A stretch of 64,000 nucleotides of DNA from Berghia stephanieae (Eukaryota > Mollusca > Gastropoda > Nudibranchia > Aeolidiidae): the NCBI GenBank assembly GCA_034508935.3, contig CM067442.1, positions 145,056,337-145,120,336 on the forward strand, read 5' to 3'. A model generated the notes under the pieces. The model worked only from the letters and a program-made list of their open reading frames with translations, was not told where the DNA came from and made no database searches. The position numbers were made by a program, and so were the translations under genes. Positions 35,437 to 45,240 of the stretch are shown here, piece after piece; position 1 is the first letter of the stretch, and every line of letters begins with the position of its first letter.

Positions 35437-37814
35437 TATAACACATAACAAGGCAAGAGGCTTACATTAAGTTTGCTTCCTTCAAAAGCCTTTGATATGA
35501 AAAATACAAAGTGATTTATCAATAATATCATCAATGAAGTTTTAAACTAACGATTATTGCTGGTCACACTGAAACCTTAGATAATATAAATACAACTCTT
35601 GGTCGACCATATGTTTTAAAACTATCCATTCCTCTCACAAACAACTCACCAAAGCCCTGAGAGCAGATACTGCCTTTTGCACATCTGTTTTTTCAAAGTT
35701 GTCTGTGAGGTACTTTTCAGCATTGTCTCTAGCATATGGGAATAGAACATCCTGTGAACAGAATAATTTTTTTAAAATATCATTACAGTATTGTTATTGG
35801 GCAATCAACATTCAAATGATAATCTTTGGTAGAGATAAGCACAATGAATGACTATCTTGAGTGGCGACAATCTTGTTAGCATGACAGTATGGTGTCTTGT
35901 ATTGTTACAAAACTCAAGCAATGTTAGCTGTGGTCAGTGGCTGAATGGGAGACAGTGTTCATGAAAAATTATTGTCCAAACATTGCGTCCTTGGGCAAGG
36001 TGCTTTGCACACCTTACCCCACTCGACTTGGGTTTGAATGAGTCCCTGGCTATAGATAATGAGGGATATTGTAAAAAGAAAATTCATAAAGGACACCTAA
36101 CAGGTGACTAGCACAATACAAAATGGAAATATGGGTCCGAATGACCTGTTATACAAAATGGTGGACATGCTATATCCATAAAAATATAAATTTATAAATG
36201 TTCATCTTTACTATCTAAACTGTACAAAAAGAGTTGATAGATGTTCTATATAGTCGGGACTTCTTAATCTCCATTTTGTAATTCAGAATAAAAATAGATA
36301 GCAGTGGGTGTCAATTCAACACATGCGAGATGCAATCCATAACAGGAATATTTAGATATGTTACTAATCAAAATGGTCACTTTCATTTGTGATTGTCTAA
36401 ATTGAACAAATTGCTGGAAGATGTGTTTAGTTTAGATAAACCAGTTTATTACGTAATAGGACATCTTTCTTCTCAGTATGTTGCTCATACCCCCCCCCCC
36501 CCCAAACCACAACCAACTCTTTTACTATATTTCTATTTCTCATTCCTATTCCAATCCGTAATGTATGTTTGTATTTTAACAAAGTGCGTTTTTTTTCTAT
36601 CATTCAGTATAGTGTTGAGTTAGGTGTCGTAACGTCCACTCTATTATGTGTGAATGAATGACTGAGCGTACATTATGAAAGTTTTTTTGAGTTTTCTAAT
36701 CCTAATTCATTTATCCAAGTCTGTGATGGTAGGTTAGTTGTAGGAGAAATGAATGATTACGACCTTCCATTGGCATTGGAAAGACATTTTAAAAAGTAGG
36801 CTAAGAAGATACGTTCATTGTATTGAACAAATAGACAGTAGTCAAATAGAAATCGTATGACGGGAATACAATCAAATGTCGTTGGTTACAACTCGCTACC
36901 TGGCATCTCTACTCTCTTAGTTTCGTGCTGCATTCGTAACAACTGATCACATTTCGAGCCAACCGGTAAAATCCAGTCACTAATAAATCGAAGTCACGTG
37001 ACTTCGATCCGAGCATCGGCGGCTGACTTCAAACACACCGGGTGTCAATAAAAAAAAAATAAAGGCATACACCATACACGTGACAATTTTCTTTATACTG
37101 ACTGCGGGATAAAATACAAATAAAAAAAAGTGAAATCGTCATTGGACTCCAACATTTATTTTGAATAGACTAGAATCGAGCAGATAGATTCTAATAGATG
37201 AATAGAGTGGAGTGGGGCTGAAGTAACTTCGTGTAACCCTAGGCTAGCCGCCAATCTCTGATTGAATGTCGATGTTTCAAAATAAAAATGTATGCAATAA
37301 AGTAGAACTTATTGAACACTTAAAACTTAACATTCCTCAGTCTTCTTGAATTGCATTTTTAAAAAAAAACAAACATGGACAGTTACCAATATTGGTGGGG
37401 CCCGTTTTCATTTTCTGTTCCGACAATTGTTTTCATCATTATTATCTTTGTTGACAAAACGTCGATTATTTTGTTTAATAGTTTGCGTCACCTCTCAATG
37501 TACTGACAATAACCTTGGCGATATATGTCAAAAACACTTTTTAAACATATAATCTTGGCAGTGAAGGTAAACTATTGATTGAATCGAACATTGGATCGGT
37601 TCTTCGTACTCTATTTCTAGCGTTCGTCCTTGGATTGGTCGGCGCTCAAGAATTCATTATCACATCACAGCAAGCAGGATAAACTTACCTTTACGAAGGA
37701 AATTGGAGTAACAGTTCCTTCAATGTCAACAATAATCGACCGAACATCATCCAAAAGGGATTCTGCTTCTTCTGCTGTACGTTTAACACCAGTAGTTTCT
37801 TGATTATTTTCCAT
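26085..37814 (-). CDS. ENOPH1: Enolase-phosphatase E1 (MASA), complete 6-exon gene
   Basis: This bifunctional HAD-superfamily enzyme of the methionine salvage pathway enolises and dephosphorylates 2,3-diketo-5-methylthiopentyl-1-phosphate. Exons run 37814-37689, 35751-35650, 34444-34248, 31946-31814, 29473-29350 and 26344-26085; all have GT..AG borders and compatible phases, giving 942 nt and 313 residues. Motifs seen are the nucleophile loop IIVDIEGTVTPISFVK (D30, E32), VFSSGSIEAQKLLF (S165/S166), K199, DILFLTDIPAEA (D224) and VVRPGNAPLT. Human ENOPH1 is about 261 residues. The excess here is an N-terminal extension and an acidic tail (residues about 269-313). The start is the first ATG in the open frame before motif I. 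Introns carry several DNA transposons and repeats. Confidence 0.93.
27188..27391. mobile_element. Fold-back element with tRNA-like loop (ENOPH1 intron 5)
   Basis: The left arm GAGAAGTGCCAGATGAAAAC..GAGCCAAACTTGG pairs with the inverted right arm (CCAGTTTGGCTCTGACACCG..ATCTGGCACTTCTC) over about 57 bp. The loop, read on the minus strand, contains TGGCTCAGTGGCTAGTGCGA, which resembles a tRNA box A. No clear TSD was seen. Confidence 0.65.
27430..27568 (-). mobile_element. Family B repeat, tail part, split by an insertion
   Basis: On the minus strand it matches the downstream part of the copy at 10345: CTTGGATTCTACACCTGATC, CCCATTTGTCTTAC, and a tail near GGCGCTG. It continues at 28970-29311 beyond an inserted TIR element. 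Confidence 0.7.
27569..28969. mobile_element. TIR transposon, CAGACCTGCC family, copy 3, inserted in family B repeat
   Basis: The ends CAGACCTGCCAACC and GGTTGGCAGGTCTG are perfect 14-bp inverted repeats. The element is flanked by a perfect 6-bp TSD CATACC (27563-27568 and 28970-28975). Comparison with the uninterrupted family B copy at 10345 shows the empty site, with only one CATACC. The 1,401-bp body has no transposase. It contains GTG/GAT-rich triplet sequence (27890-28095) and a terminal region with repeated ATACGATT motifs. Confidence 0.85.
28970..29311 (-). mobile_element. Family B repeat, head part
   Basis: The minus strand reads GAGGTACTTGCTGTGTCTTC, CCAACTTGCTTTCTGTCTTT, CCTGGCCCTGGCCGG and GGTGATCTCAAAC, in the same order as 10345-10965. 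It ends just before the ENOPH1 exon 5 donor region. Confidence 0.7.
29350..29473 (-). CDS. ENOPH1: ENOPH1 exon 5 (residues 187-227)
   Basis: It encodes VFSNYFDTTSGSKTEVASYK and then DILFLTDIPA. It holds the catalytic lysine and the motif IV aspartate. Acceptor CTCTCAG, donor GTAAGT. Confidence 0.94.
30081..31303. mobile_element. TIR transposon, CAGACCTGCC family, copy 4, with nested insertion
   Basis: The left end is CAGACCTGCCAAATTG and the right end GATTTGGCAGGTATG. The flanks TTATGG and TTATAA are a partly decayed 6-bp TSD. The sequence inside the left end is the inverse of 1300-1390 in copy 1. The core is an (AGT)n tract (about 30197-30286), into which another element (30287-31130) has inserted. 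Without it the element would be about 380 bp, close to copy 1. It lies in ENOPH1 intron 4. Confidence 0.8.
30287..31130. mobile_element. pogo/Tigger-like non-autonomous element
   Basis: The ends CAGTAGAAC and GTTCTACTG are perfect inverted repeats flanked by TA on both sides (30285-30286 and 31131-31132). The motif GGAAATAGCGAG and its inverse recur near both ends. CAGTA-type termini with a TA target fit the pogo/Tigger group of Tc1/mariner. The 844-bp body holds GT/CA-rich stretches and no transposase. Confidence 0.8.
31304..31813. other. ENOPH1 intron 4 remainder
   Basis: AT-rich, no recognised element. Confidence 0.6.
31814..31946 (-). CDS. ENOPH1: ENOPH1 exon 4 (residues 142-186)
   Basis: It encodes VEEGFSLYVFSSGSIEAQKL, carrying HAD motif II (Ser-Ser-Gly-Ser). 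Acceptor CCCACAG, donor GTAAGT. Confidence 0.94.
31947..32694. other. ENOPH1 intron 3, distal part
   Basis: AT-rich intron sequence with no recognised structure. Confidence 0.55.
32695..33247 (+). repeat. GATGATGTGGTGG minisatellite with CCGGAG module, copy 2
   Basis: Blocks of TAGTGGTAGTGATGATGATG and GTGGTGGTGGTTGTAG run to about 33110. They are followed by a G tract and the module CAAATTGACCTCACCGGAAT, GCCCGGAGCCCGGAAT and ACCGGAGTTTTTTCCGG. The module ends ACCGGAGTTTTGGCATTACTG, the same boundary at which copy 1 (11715-12227) is interrupted. Confidence 0.75.
33720..34150 (-). mobile_element. Diverged family B repeat fragment (ENOPH1 intron 3)
   Basis: The plus strand reads GACTCCAGTCATGGCCTGGG, CCAAGTGAACCCACTCCAGG and ACAAAGACAGAAA, the inverse of the family B middle block. 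The remainder is weakly alignable. Confidence 0.5.
34248..34444 (-). CDS. ENOPH1: ENOPH1 exon 3 (residues 77-141)
   Basis: It encodes a lysine-rich stretch, then DNVKWQMDSDRKSTELKALQ and GMIWKKAYESGEVKGE, the conserved cap helices. The donor is GTAAGT, leaving a split codon. Confidence 0.93.
34445..35348. other. ENOPH1 intron 2, most of it
   Basis: AT-rich. Two stretches (about 34607-34740 and 34783-34920) share GAGAAAT.ATGGTTTCAG, ATGCTC..CAGA and CATTCAT.GATTTCA, so a diverged duplication of about 170 bp is likely. Confidence 0.45.
35349..35432. repeat. (TA)n microsatellite
   Basis: A TA repeat of about 84 bp with one AA phase change. It is able to form a cruciform. Confidence 0.95.
35650..35751 (-). 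CDS. ENOPH1: ENOPH1 exon 2 (residues 43-76)
   Basis: It encodes DVLFPYARDNAEKYL and continues to SALRAL, the cap-domain start seen in MASA proteins. The acceptor is TTCACAG and the donor GTGAGT; it is 102 nt and phase 0 on both sides. Confidence 0.93.
35752..37688. other. ENOPH1 intron 1
   Basis: Around 35930-36120 there is a possible old SINE (CGTCCTTGGGCAAGGTGCTT, CTAACAGGTGACTAGCACA). A 14-16 bp C tract lies near 36490. The rest is plain intron sequence. Confidence 0.45.
37689..37814 (-). CDS. ENOPH1: ENOPH1 exon 1 (residues 1-42)
   Basis: The ATG at 37814 opens MENNQETTGVKRTAEE and leads into VDIEGTVTPISFVK. The donor GTAAGT follows at 37688. The exon ends at phase 0. The ATG context is AAAATGG. 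Confidence 0.93.
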
Positions 37815-38387
37815 TTTTGAAGTATATTCGTGAGAAGGAACAACACAAAGACGCCGGTCTTCTCTCAGCTTGAGCAGCTAGCAGACAAGCAGATGCGACT
37901 AAGAATACCAGATAATTTTTATCCAAAATGCCAAATATTGTGCTGGAACGAGCACGATTCAAGTTTCCACTCGCCTCGAATTGATTGAATTGGTGACATG
38001 AGCTTCATGTACATATTGTATTAAAATTTCAAATTCAAAATAAACGCACTGAAAAGACAATGAATTTTAAGTGTCCCAGAAAGCAAGGTGAATATAATTT
38101 TGATTAAATATAAGTCAAGTCCATTGGCTTATATCACTGATGTTAAAAATATGGAATCCTAAAAATATATAAATATTTCTCTATGTCTATGGCTTGTCCC
38201 CCTTGTGAGTATGGGGAGGTTTAATTTCTGAAGTTTACTGACTTTTTAAGTTTGTTAACTAGAAACAGATAGTCCAGAGCGGCTCTTTTCCATCCTTTAA
38301 AGTGACTTTCTCTTTTGTATATAATAAATTTGAAGAATGGAATGCAGAGTTTTCGATATTCGAGTACCTATGCAATAGACACTAATA
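37815..38387. promoter_or_regulatory. ENOPH1: ENOPH1 5' flank (5'UTR and presumed promoter)
   Basis: The minus strand upstream of the ATG reads through GAGAAGACCGGCGTCTTTGT. No TATA box is evident within 100 bp. The designation rests on position only. Confidence 0.3.
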
Positions 38388-38397
38388 ATGAGAGAGA

Positions 38398-38456
<59 letters not shown>
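38388..38456. repeat. (GA)n microsatellite
   Basis: A GA array of about 69 bp with one CA interruption. Confidence 0.95.
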
Positions 38457-38459
<3 letters not shown>

Positions 38460-39494
38460 CTCAGAAATTCTAAAAACAACACAATCATTCGAAAATAAGG
38501 TGAGGTGGGTGCTGTTCCGATTGAGAGTGTATTATTTTTAGCTTAAAATTGTTAAAAGCTGGCAGCTCTGATCAATGATGCGACTCTTAACCATTGATTG
38601 GGCCGACATACAGAGGGCGCTTTGAAAAAACGTAAAGTGTGTAGTAGAGGCTGTTACGGTTAATAAACCCCTCCCTTGCGTCTTTAAATTTATTTTGGAT
38701 TACCAACTTATTTGATTAACTCATATGTCTTTATGAAATTGCTTCAAAGTTCTGCAATTTTTTCGTTCATAAAGAATGCTTTCGTGTCTACAATACTGTT
38801 TATAATGATTTAGCTTTCTAGCTTTTAAACACAGGAAGTGGATAGTAACAAAGAAGAGAGCTACGAGTGAGTGCGTAACTTCGTAATCACAACAAAACAG
38901 CTAAGTTTCCCAAGCTTTTGTTTACCATTGACAAATTAACAAGAAACGAGGGTAAAACAAAAGACACGATAATACAATCTGACAAACATACGCACCTGTA
39001 TTGGTTGCAGGTTGTTCTATCAAATTACATTCTTACCAGTTAACAGTTATAACTGGCAAAACAATGTTAAAAAGATGTGATCAACATACCAAATTTTGAC
39101 TGTAATAGGGAGAGGAATTAGTGAGAACAAAAAACGCATAAATAAAAGTGACAAATCAGGGAGCATCAAGTACATATACAGGTCTGTTATCCGAACCCGC
39201 TTTTGGGCCTAGTTTAACATTGTAATGGACAATATTTTGCGTCATTTTTTTTTTCAGATTTACATTACAGCAATGAGCCCATAATGAATTGGGTTATCAA
39301 ACCTGCAAATAAGTTCACGTCGGGGACCATAGACTAGTGTAAGATAAAAAAAATAAGGAAAGGTGTGTTGGAAACAGTGCCAGCCAAAGCAGAGAGAAAC
39401 AAAACAACAACAAAAAGACCATCCGCAAATAATACGCCCTCATTGACTTTCACTTTTGCAAACATGATTCCACACATCCACCAAATTTTGTCAT

Positions 39495-39497
<3 letters not shown>
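38457..39497. other. Non-coding stretch, nothing recognised
   Basis: Mixed AT-rich sequence without exon, RNA or repeat signals. Confidence 0.45.
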
Positions 39498-39561
<64 letters not shown>

Positions 39562-39570
39562 TGTGTGTAT
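39498..39570. repeat. (CT)n(TG)n microsatellite
   Basis: A CT array is followed directly by a GT array. Confidence 0.95.
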
Positions 39571-39586
39571 CTCTGTCGTCTGCCAG

Positions 39587-39638
39587 AAGAGAGGACGAGA
39601 GACGCATGCGCACAACCAACATGACGTTCTCTCTCTAA
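39587..39638 (-). mobile_element. Single-arm fragment of the 40822 fold-back family
   Basis: GAGGACGAGAGACGCATGCG then CACAACCAACATGACGTTCT and CTCTCTAAC match, inverted, the inner left arm of the element at 40822-41063 (GAACGTCATGCTGGTTGTGC). Confidence 0.6.
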
Positions 39639-39946
39639 CTTTGGCAAAAAAAAAAAAAAAAAGAAACAAAAACAAAACAAAAAAACAACAAAAAAAAAAA
39701 AAAACATTATGCAAGGGGCCTTGGAGAGAAGGAGAAGGCGGTAAACAAAGTGCTGGATGGATAGATAGTGTCAAAGAATGAAAAAGGGTGGAAAAGCCCA
39801 ACATTGATGAGAAAGCTGAGAACACATCTGGATGGAGAGTCCTTTCGGCAACTCAACTCAAGTCTACTCTCACTTTCATCAAAGATAATCTAGTCTCATT
39901 GCTCTCATGTATCCTTTACATTCACCTCGATGAAGGGGATGAGGGG

Positions 39947-40394
<448 letters not shown>

Positions 40395-40821
40395 ACGTTT
40401 CATTCATACTGCAACCACCATTGAGTACAGACGATACAAGTTATTTTGCATTTTATTTTTGTTTTTGTTTTCCACGTTGATTTGTGTATTGTTGTGCTGA
40501 CGAAAGGTTTGTATCCGAAACGTCCATTGTCTGTATTGTTTCCATACGAAGCCTCTCTATTTTCACTCTTTCGTTAGTATTTTCTACCAACTGAGCTGTT
40601 GGGAGTCCCTTGGATGGATGCAGGATGCATAATATTATAATTTATTGAATAAATATCAGCCTTGTTATTTTTTTTATTTTTCCAGCACGCCACACAAATG
40701 TAAGCTCGTAATAGTCGCTGCGCACCATGCATTCCATTCTTATTTCATCGTGCTGTCATTGTTGACACGACACTACTCTACACATTATCATATGGCATTT
40801 CTGCACGAATGACACGTTTCT
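40395..40821. other. Non-coding stretch, nothing recognised
   Basis: Mixed sequence between the ATT array and the fold-back element. Confidence 0.45.
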
Positions 40822-41063
40822 ATAGGGAATGAGATTAGCGGAAGAGTAGCGTCCCTTGATTGGACGTCACGGCGGAAAAGTTATTAGAGAGAGAACGTCA
40901 TGCTGGTTGTGCGCATGGGTCTCTCGTCCTCGCTTCCGCGGCTTGAGACACTTCACCGAAAGCGAGGACGAGAGAGACGCATGCGTAAAACCAAATTGAC
41001 GGTTTCTCTGTAAGGTGACGTCCAATCAAGGGACGCTACTCTTCCGCTAATCTCATTCCCTAT
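40822..41063. mobile_element. Fold-back (hairpin) element
   Basis: The outer arms ATAGGGAATGAGATTAGCGG, AAGAGTAGCGTCCCTTGATT and GGACGTCAC are inverted at the right end with almost no mismatch over about 49 bp. Inner arms (GAGAACGTCA..GCGCATG..TCTCTCGTCCTCGC) also pair, so nearly the whole 242 bp can fold, leaving a loop near 40935-40965. It is non-coding. Confidence 0.8.
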
Positions 41064-41252
41064 TGCTTTGGTTATGAAAACCGCCACATAATAATATCGG
41101 TAATGTTGTATTATGTGATACTGAAATTTGAATTTATTGTCAAATTAGATATAGAAAACTTGGCTCTTGCTGAAACGAGGGCAATGAATATAATATAATA
41201 ATTTGAGATTTTATGCTCAAATCGCGTTTGGTCCCTAATCAACATCAAAACT

Positions 41253-41462
41253 TAACATGTAAGACGAGGCATGACTCCTGTTAGGCGTTATTATAAAATA
41301 TTTTTCCCCTACAGAGACAACGCTGTTAACAGCCAGGTACTCATTTTACACTCGAGTACGGTGAGAGGACGTGAGTAAAGATCATTTTCCAAGTACTCCA
41401 CTCGAACCCATGACCTTCCGACCCGAAGGCGAGTGTCATACCACTAGATCACATAGCCGCAC
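41253..41462 (-). mobile_element. Family A SINE, lacking its tail
   Basis: The minus strand begins GTGCGGCTATGTGATCTAGT with GGTCATGGGTTCGAGTGG as box B. It ends in the CATGCCTCGTCTTACATGTT block, without the GCGCTATATAA tail. Confidence 0.75.
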
Positions 41463-41464
41463 AT

Positions 41465-41692
41465 GTGACACATCGTCTCAAAACAATATTATGTCGTGGT
41501 GAACATGGTGCTTAAATTAGAATTTTGGATCTTATTCGTAAAATTTGAGTAAAAATCATCATAACAAAAAAGAGAATTTTATTTTTTCAACTTCAAACAG
41601 CAAAAAAATTAAATTTCTGGTCATTTTGACTCTGTTGTCACTTTTCTTCATTTAAGCCATTCCGACGTGATACCGTTATGGGGCAGTGGAAC
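41465..41692. mobile_element. Family C inverted-repeat element, copy 2
   Basis: The left arm GTGACACATCGTCTCAAAAC, AATATTATGTCGTGG is inverted at the right as CCGACGTGATACCGTTATGG, GGCAGTGG. Similarity to the copy at 4106 is clear. It abuts the SINE just before it. Confidence 0.6.
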
Positions 41693-41750
41693 ACATTTAT
41701 TTACTTAAAGTAGTAACAAAAACGAAAATCTCACGTTTCTGGTAGTTTTA

Positions 41751-41753
<3 letters not shown>

Positions 41754-41781
<28 letters not shown>

Positions 41782-42011
41782 CTTCTTCTTCTTCTTCTTC
41801 TTCTTCTTCTTCTTCTTCTTCTCCTCCTCCTCCTCCTCCTCCTCATCCTCCTCTTCCTCCTCCTCCTCCTCCTCCTCCTCCTCCTCCTCCTCCTCCTCCT
41901 CCTTCTTCTTCTTCTTCTTCTTCTTCTTCTTCTTTCTTCTTCTTCTTCTTCATCTTCTTCTTCTTCTTCTTCTTCTTCTTCTTCTTCTTCTTCTTCTTCT
42001 TCTTCTTCTTC
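41754..42011. repeat. (CTT)n(CTC)n polypyrimidine tract
   Basis: About 258 bp of almost pure pyrimidine on the plus strand, with CTT blocks outside and a CTC block in the middle. The Glu/Arg/Lys open frames on the minus strand are repeat translations. Confidence 0.97.
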
Positions 42012-42130
42012 AACTGGATGCAGGAATGCTGTGGTCTTCCCAAGCACGTGCTGGAAGAGTAACCACAAACTGTGGTTAATTCGACTGTAGTGTTATCGAA
42101 ATTGCTATTTTATTATTTATTCCCCCACTA

Positions 42131-42170
42131 ACTCCACTCCGACGTGATGACGTTTTGAGACGGCAGGGCA
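42131..42170. mobile_element. Isolated family C arm
   Basis: CTCCGACGTGATGACGTTTT and GAGACGGCAGGGCAC are the inverse of the family C terminal arm. The matching left arm is not next to it, so this is a fragment or the end of an element disrupted by the CTT/CTC tract. Confidence 0.5.
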
Positions 42171-42177
42171 CATTTAA

Positions 42178-42212
<35 letters not shown>

Positions 42213-42280
42213 TTTTGTTGTTGTTCTTGTTGTTGTTCTTGTTGTTGTTGTTGTTGTATTTTTATATTATTATTATCATT

Positions 42281-42354
<74 letters not shown>

Positions 42355-42356
42355 TA
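42178..42356. repeat. Compound (ATT)n(GTT)n(CAT)n microsatellite
   Basis: Three adjacent triplet arrays, the last a 75-bp CAT run. Confidence 0.96.
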
Positions 42357-42610
42357 AGGGCAAAGTGACGTATTACCTGCCCATGGCTAAAGCATTATTT
42401 GACTTGCGGATGAAGCGTAAAAAAATAACCAAAATATAATAATTTTTTAAAAATCTTGCACATTTTAGTATTTAGTATGACTTATAAATAAATGAATATT
42501 TCTTAAAGAAATAGACATCTTTCGTAGAATCTAGAACTACCACGATAGATGATGAAAGACGCTATTTCATGCATTATGACATATTTTCACAACTTTACTT
42601 AATGCATCAA

Positions 42611-42905
42611 GTCTATGTGGTCTTGTGGTCTGACACTCGCTTTCGGATCGGAAGATCCTGGGTTCGAGCCTCGCGTTCGGCGCATAGTTGAGTCCTTGGA
42701 AAAGGCTCTTTACTCACATTCTCTCACGTACTCAGGTGTAAAATGAGTACCTGACCGTTAACAGCGTTGTCTTTGTCCGAAAAATTGTAATATCGCTTAA
42801 CAGGCGGCATGTCTCCCGTCCTACATGTTAAATGTTGCTGTTGACCAGGGACCCCTTGTAAAGCGCTATGAGCACATTTAGTGGATATTGCGCTATATAA
42901 AGCTC
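42611..42905 (+). mobile_element. tRNA-headed SINE, family A, full length
   Basis: The head GTCTATGTGGTCTTGTGGTC has box A features and GGGTTCGAGCC is a canonical box B. The body and the tail TGTAAAGCGCTATGAGC, GGATATTGCGCTATATAAAG are intact. A T-run follows. Confidence 0.85.
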
Positions 42906-43396
42906 TTTTTTAAAAAAATGTCTTAACATCCTAAGTGAGGTTTTTCGCAAACAGACCCTTTCTATGCCATCAACGAAAAGCAATACAAACAGTTAGTTGG
43001 TACTGGTACTAGGAAAAAAACACAGTTTGTGATTAGTTACTCTTCCCTTTCTTATTAGTAAATAAAAATGAGAAAGTATGGTTTCATAAGAAATCAGCCT
43101 CGTTGTCAAAGGGTTAAACATTAAAACAGGCCTATTATTATTGGTCGTCATTGTTGTTAGATAATCGTTTTACCACCACAGCAGATCTAATAAATATTGT
43201 CATGTCACAGTGACATAAATTGTCCGTGTCAAGTTTGACAGCTTGCTCGTCCACAAACTAAACAAACATGAACATGTGATGTGTTTTAAATGAAGTAGGT
43301 GGACTTGTTGATCTGTGTTGGCTCGCGAAGTGAAAATGACACAGTAACAGTCATTTAATGATTACTTTTACACATGGTGCAAACACACAGAGAAAC
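42906..43396. other. Non-coding stretch, nothing recognised
   Basis: AT-rich, no structure found. Confidence 0.45.
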
Positions 43397-43398
43397 GC

Positions 43399-43431
<33 letters not shown>

Positions 43432-43446
43432 GACACACACACACAT
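43397..43446. repeat. (CA)n microsatellite
   Basis: A CA run with AA and GA interruptions. Confidence 0.95.
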
Positions 43447-43837
43447 TATGCATATATAATTACACAATATCCGCGCGCACAGACACAGACATGCATCTTT
43501 ACGACTACGTTGAGTGGGCTATTTTCTGTACCGTTAGAAGAACAGTACTAATTGCTTGCTATCCTTTTGGAAGGACGCGATAATCTTTCATCTCACCGTC
43601 CCAATCATTGATGGACGGAGAGAGGGTCGAGAGAGAAAAAATCACAAAGAGAAGTGCGACTCGGGCTTCAGCAACACTTAAGTCGCTTTAGTATATAATT
43701 CTTTAAGTAACTGCGCCAAAACATCGTGATAAATGCTCACAATCTGGATAACCAGTTGATGCGGCTTGTCGGCATGTATCCTTCAGATCCATTAGGCCCA
43801 TGAAGTCAGAGTCTATCTGTAGCCATCTTCTGCCGGC

Positions 43838-44060
43838 TTCCGGATAAAGACGTCGGGCACGGACAAAATACTAAGAATAAAGAGAAAAGCCGGTAGACCT
43901 ACCATACCAAGCTCGAAAACAAACAAAAAAAAAAAAACAAAAAAAAAAAAAAAAAAAAAAAGGCAGAGGACGTCGGGTGCTTGGTATGAGTAGGTCAACC
44001 GGCTTTTCTCTTTATTCTTAGTTTGTTTTTTTTTCCCGTGCCCGACGTCTTTATCCGGAA
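43838..44060. mobile_element. Fold-back element with poly-A loop
   Basis: The left arm TTCCGGATAAAGACGTCGGG, CACGG..ACTAAGAATAAAG and AGAAAAGCCGGT..GACCTAC is repeated in inverse at the right end with few mismatches over about 75 bp. The loop is A-rich (about 43920-43963). No TSD was recognised. Confidence 0.8.
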
Positions 44061-44535
44061 ACACTGACCAAAAAATGACGCCAAAAAGACAAGTCTTTGG
44101 CCACAAAAGAAAACAAATCGTAAGTTGTATTCAATAGTTCAACCAATGGAATCACTTAATTCCCAGAGCTCTGCTAACGATATCTCACTAGACGGTGTGT
44201 CACAAGGTGCGTTCGCAACTCGCAATGGATGCGAAGGCCGCTTATGACCTTAAAGTGTGGAGAGGTAGACGTGGACGTTACAATCACCAACAGAACACCG
44301 TATCTGACAAGAGAGCCATTATTATTTATTTAAAGTAAAAGAAAGGGGAACAGCTCATAGTTATTGAGCAAAAGAGAATAACATTGCATATATTGACAGG
44401 AAAAATCAAAAGTACATACAAGTAAAAAGTAGTAATGCAATATAAAATTCATGTAAGTTTTAACCAAAATAAACTATACTTCACCCAGGTTCCAACCGTT
44501 CCATTAATTCCCACTAATAATGAAATTATTAATTA
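44061..44535. other. Non-coding stretch, nothing recognised
   Basis: Mixed sequence with no structure identified. Confidence 0.45.
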
Positions 44536-44547
44536 CATATAGGGTCA

Positions 44548-44873
44548 TTTTACAACAACGATGGCAACTTTTCGGTCACATACTACGCAGGGACAAAAAC
44601 ATACCAGCAAACCAAGCCATGTCGGGATACTTCCAAAAACACGGGAACCTTTTCAGAGGAAGACCGATCACAACACTCCCTGTGATCCTAAACAAAAACC
44701 TCACAACACTTGGACAAAGCATTAGTCTCATAACGGCAGGGGACCTTGAAAATCTGAGAACCCTAGCAGAGGACCGGCAATATTGGAGACACCTCACACA
44801 GGAAATACTGGAAACAGCCAAGGCGACCCGATCTTTCGGTCGAGACGCGAAAGGCATCTAAGTCAAGTCAAGT
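44548..44873 (+). mobile_element. 5'-truncated LINE: reverse transcriptase C-terminus
   Basis: The open frame includes QQRWQLFGHILRRDKNIPAN, then FRGRPITTLP and LAEDRQYWRHLTQEIL to a stop at 44861. This is the conserved C-terminal region of endonuclease-encoding LINE reverse transcriptases (RTE-like group suspected). The tail is a short GTCAA repeat. A perfect 12-bp TSD CATATAGGGTCA flanks it (44536-44547 and 44874-44885). The open tail and perfect TSD suggest a fairly recent insertion. Confidence 0.85.
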
Positions 44874-45088
44874 CATATAGGGTCAAAATAAACTGTTCAT
44901 ATTCCGAAAGGAGAATAAAATTAATCAACAAAATTGTTCACACAGGGTGCGGTGTTCCAGCCTGTTCAAATCCAAAATTGTTCCTAATAAAACACATAGA
45001 TCGAGTGTTACTTCCTCATCTTTACAAACGTTACATTGTATTTTGTTCATATTTCTCAAAAATCATATTGTTCAAAAGGGTTCAAAAC

Positions 45089-45240
45089 ACATTTACCGGG
45101 CGCTATGTCCTAGCCCCGTCAAAATTACAAAGTTCAAAGATGCAAACGCATTTACCGGGCGCTATGTCCTAGCCCCGTCAAAATAACAATGTTCAAAGAT
45201 GCAAACGCATTTACCGGGCGCTATGTCCTAGCCCCGTCAG
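45089..45240 (+). repeat. 59-bp tandem repeat (~2.6 units)
   Basis: CATTTACCGGGCGCTATGTC and CTAGCCCCGTCAAAAT recur at 45091, 45150 and 45209 (59-bp steps). Repeats are nearly identical and GC-richer than the flanks. Confidence 0.95.

Noticed and set aside
44783-45186. Plus-strand frames over the 59-bp repeat.
   Set aside because: They cross the LINE tail and the tandem repeat, with no domain or splice support.
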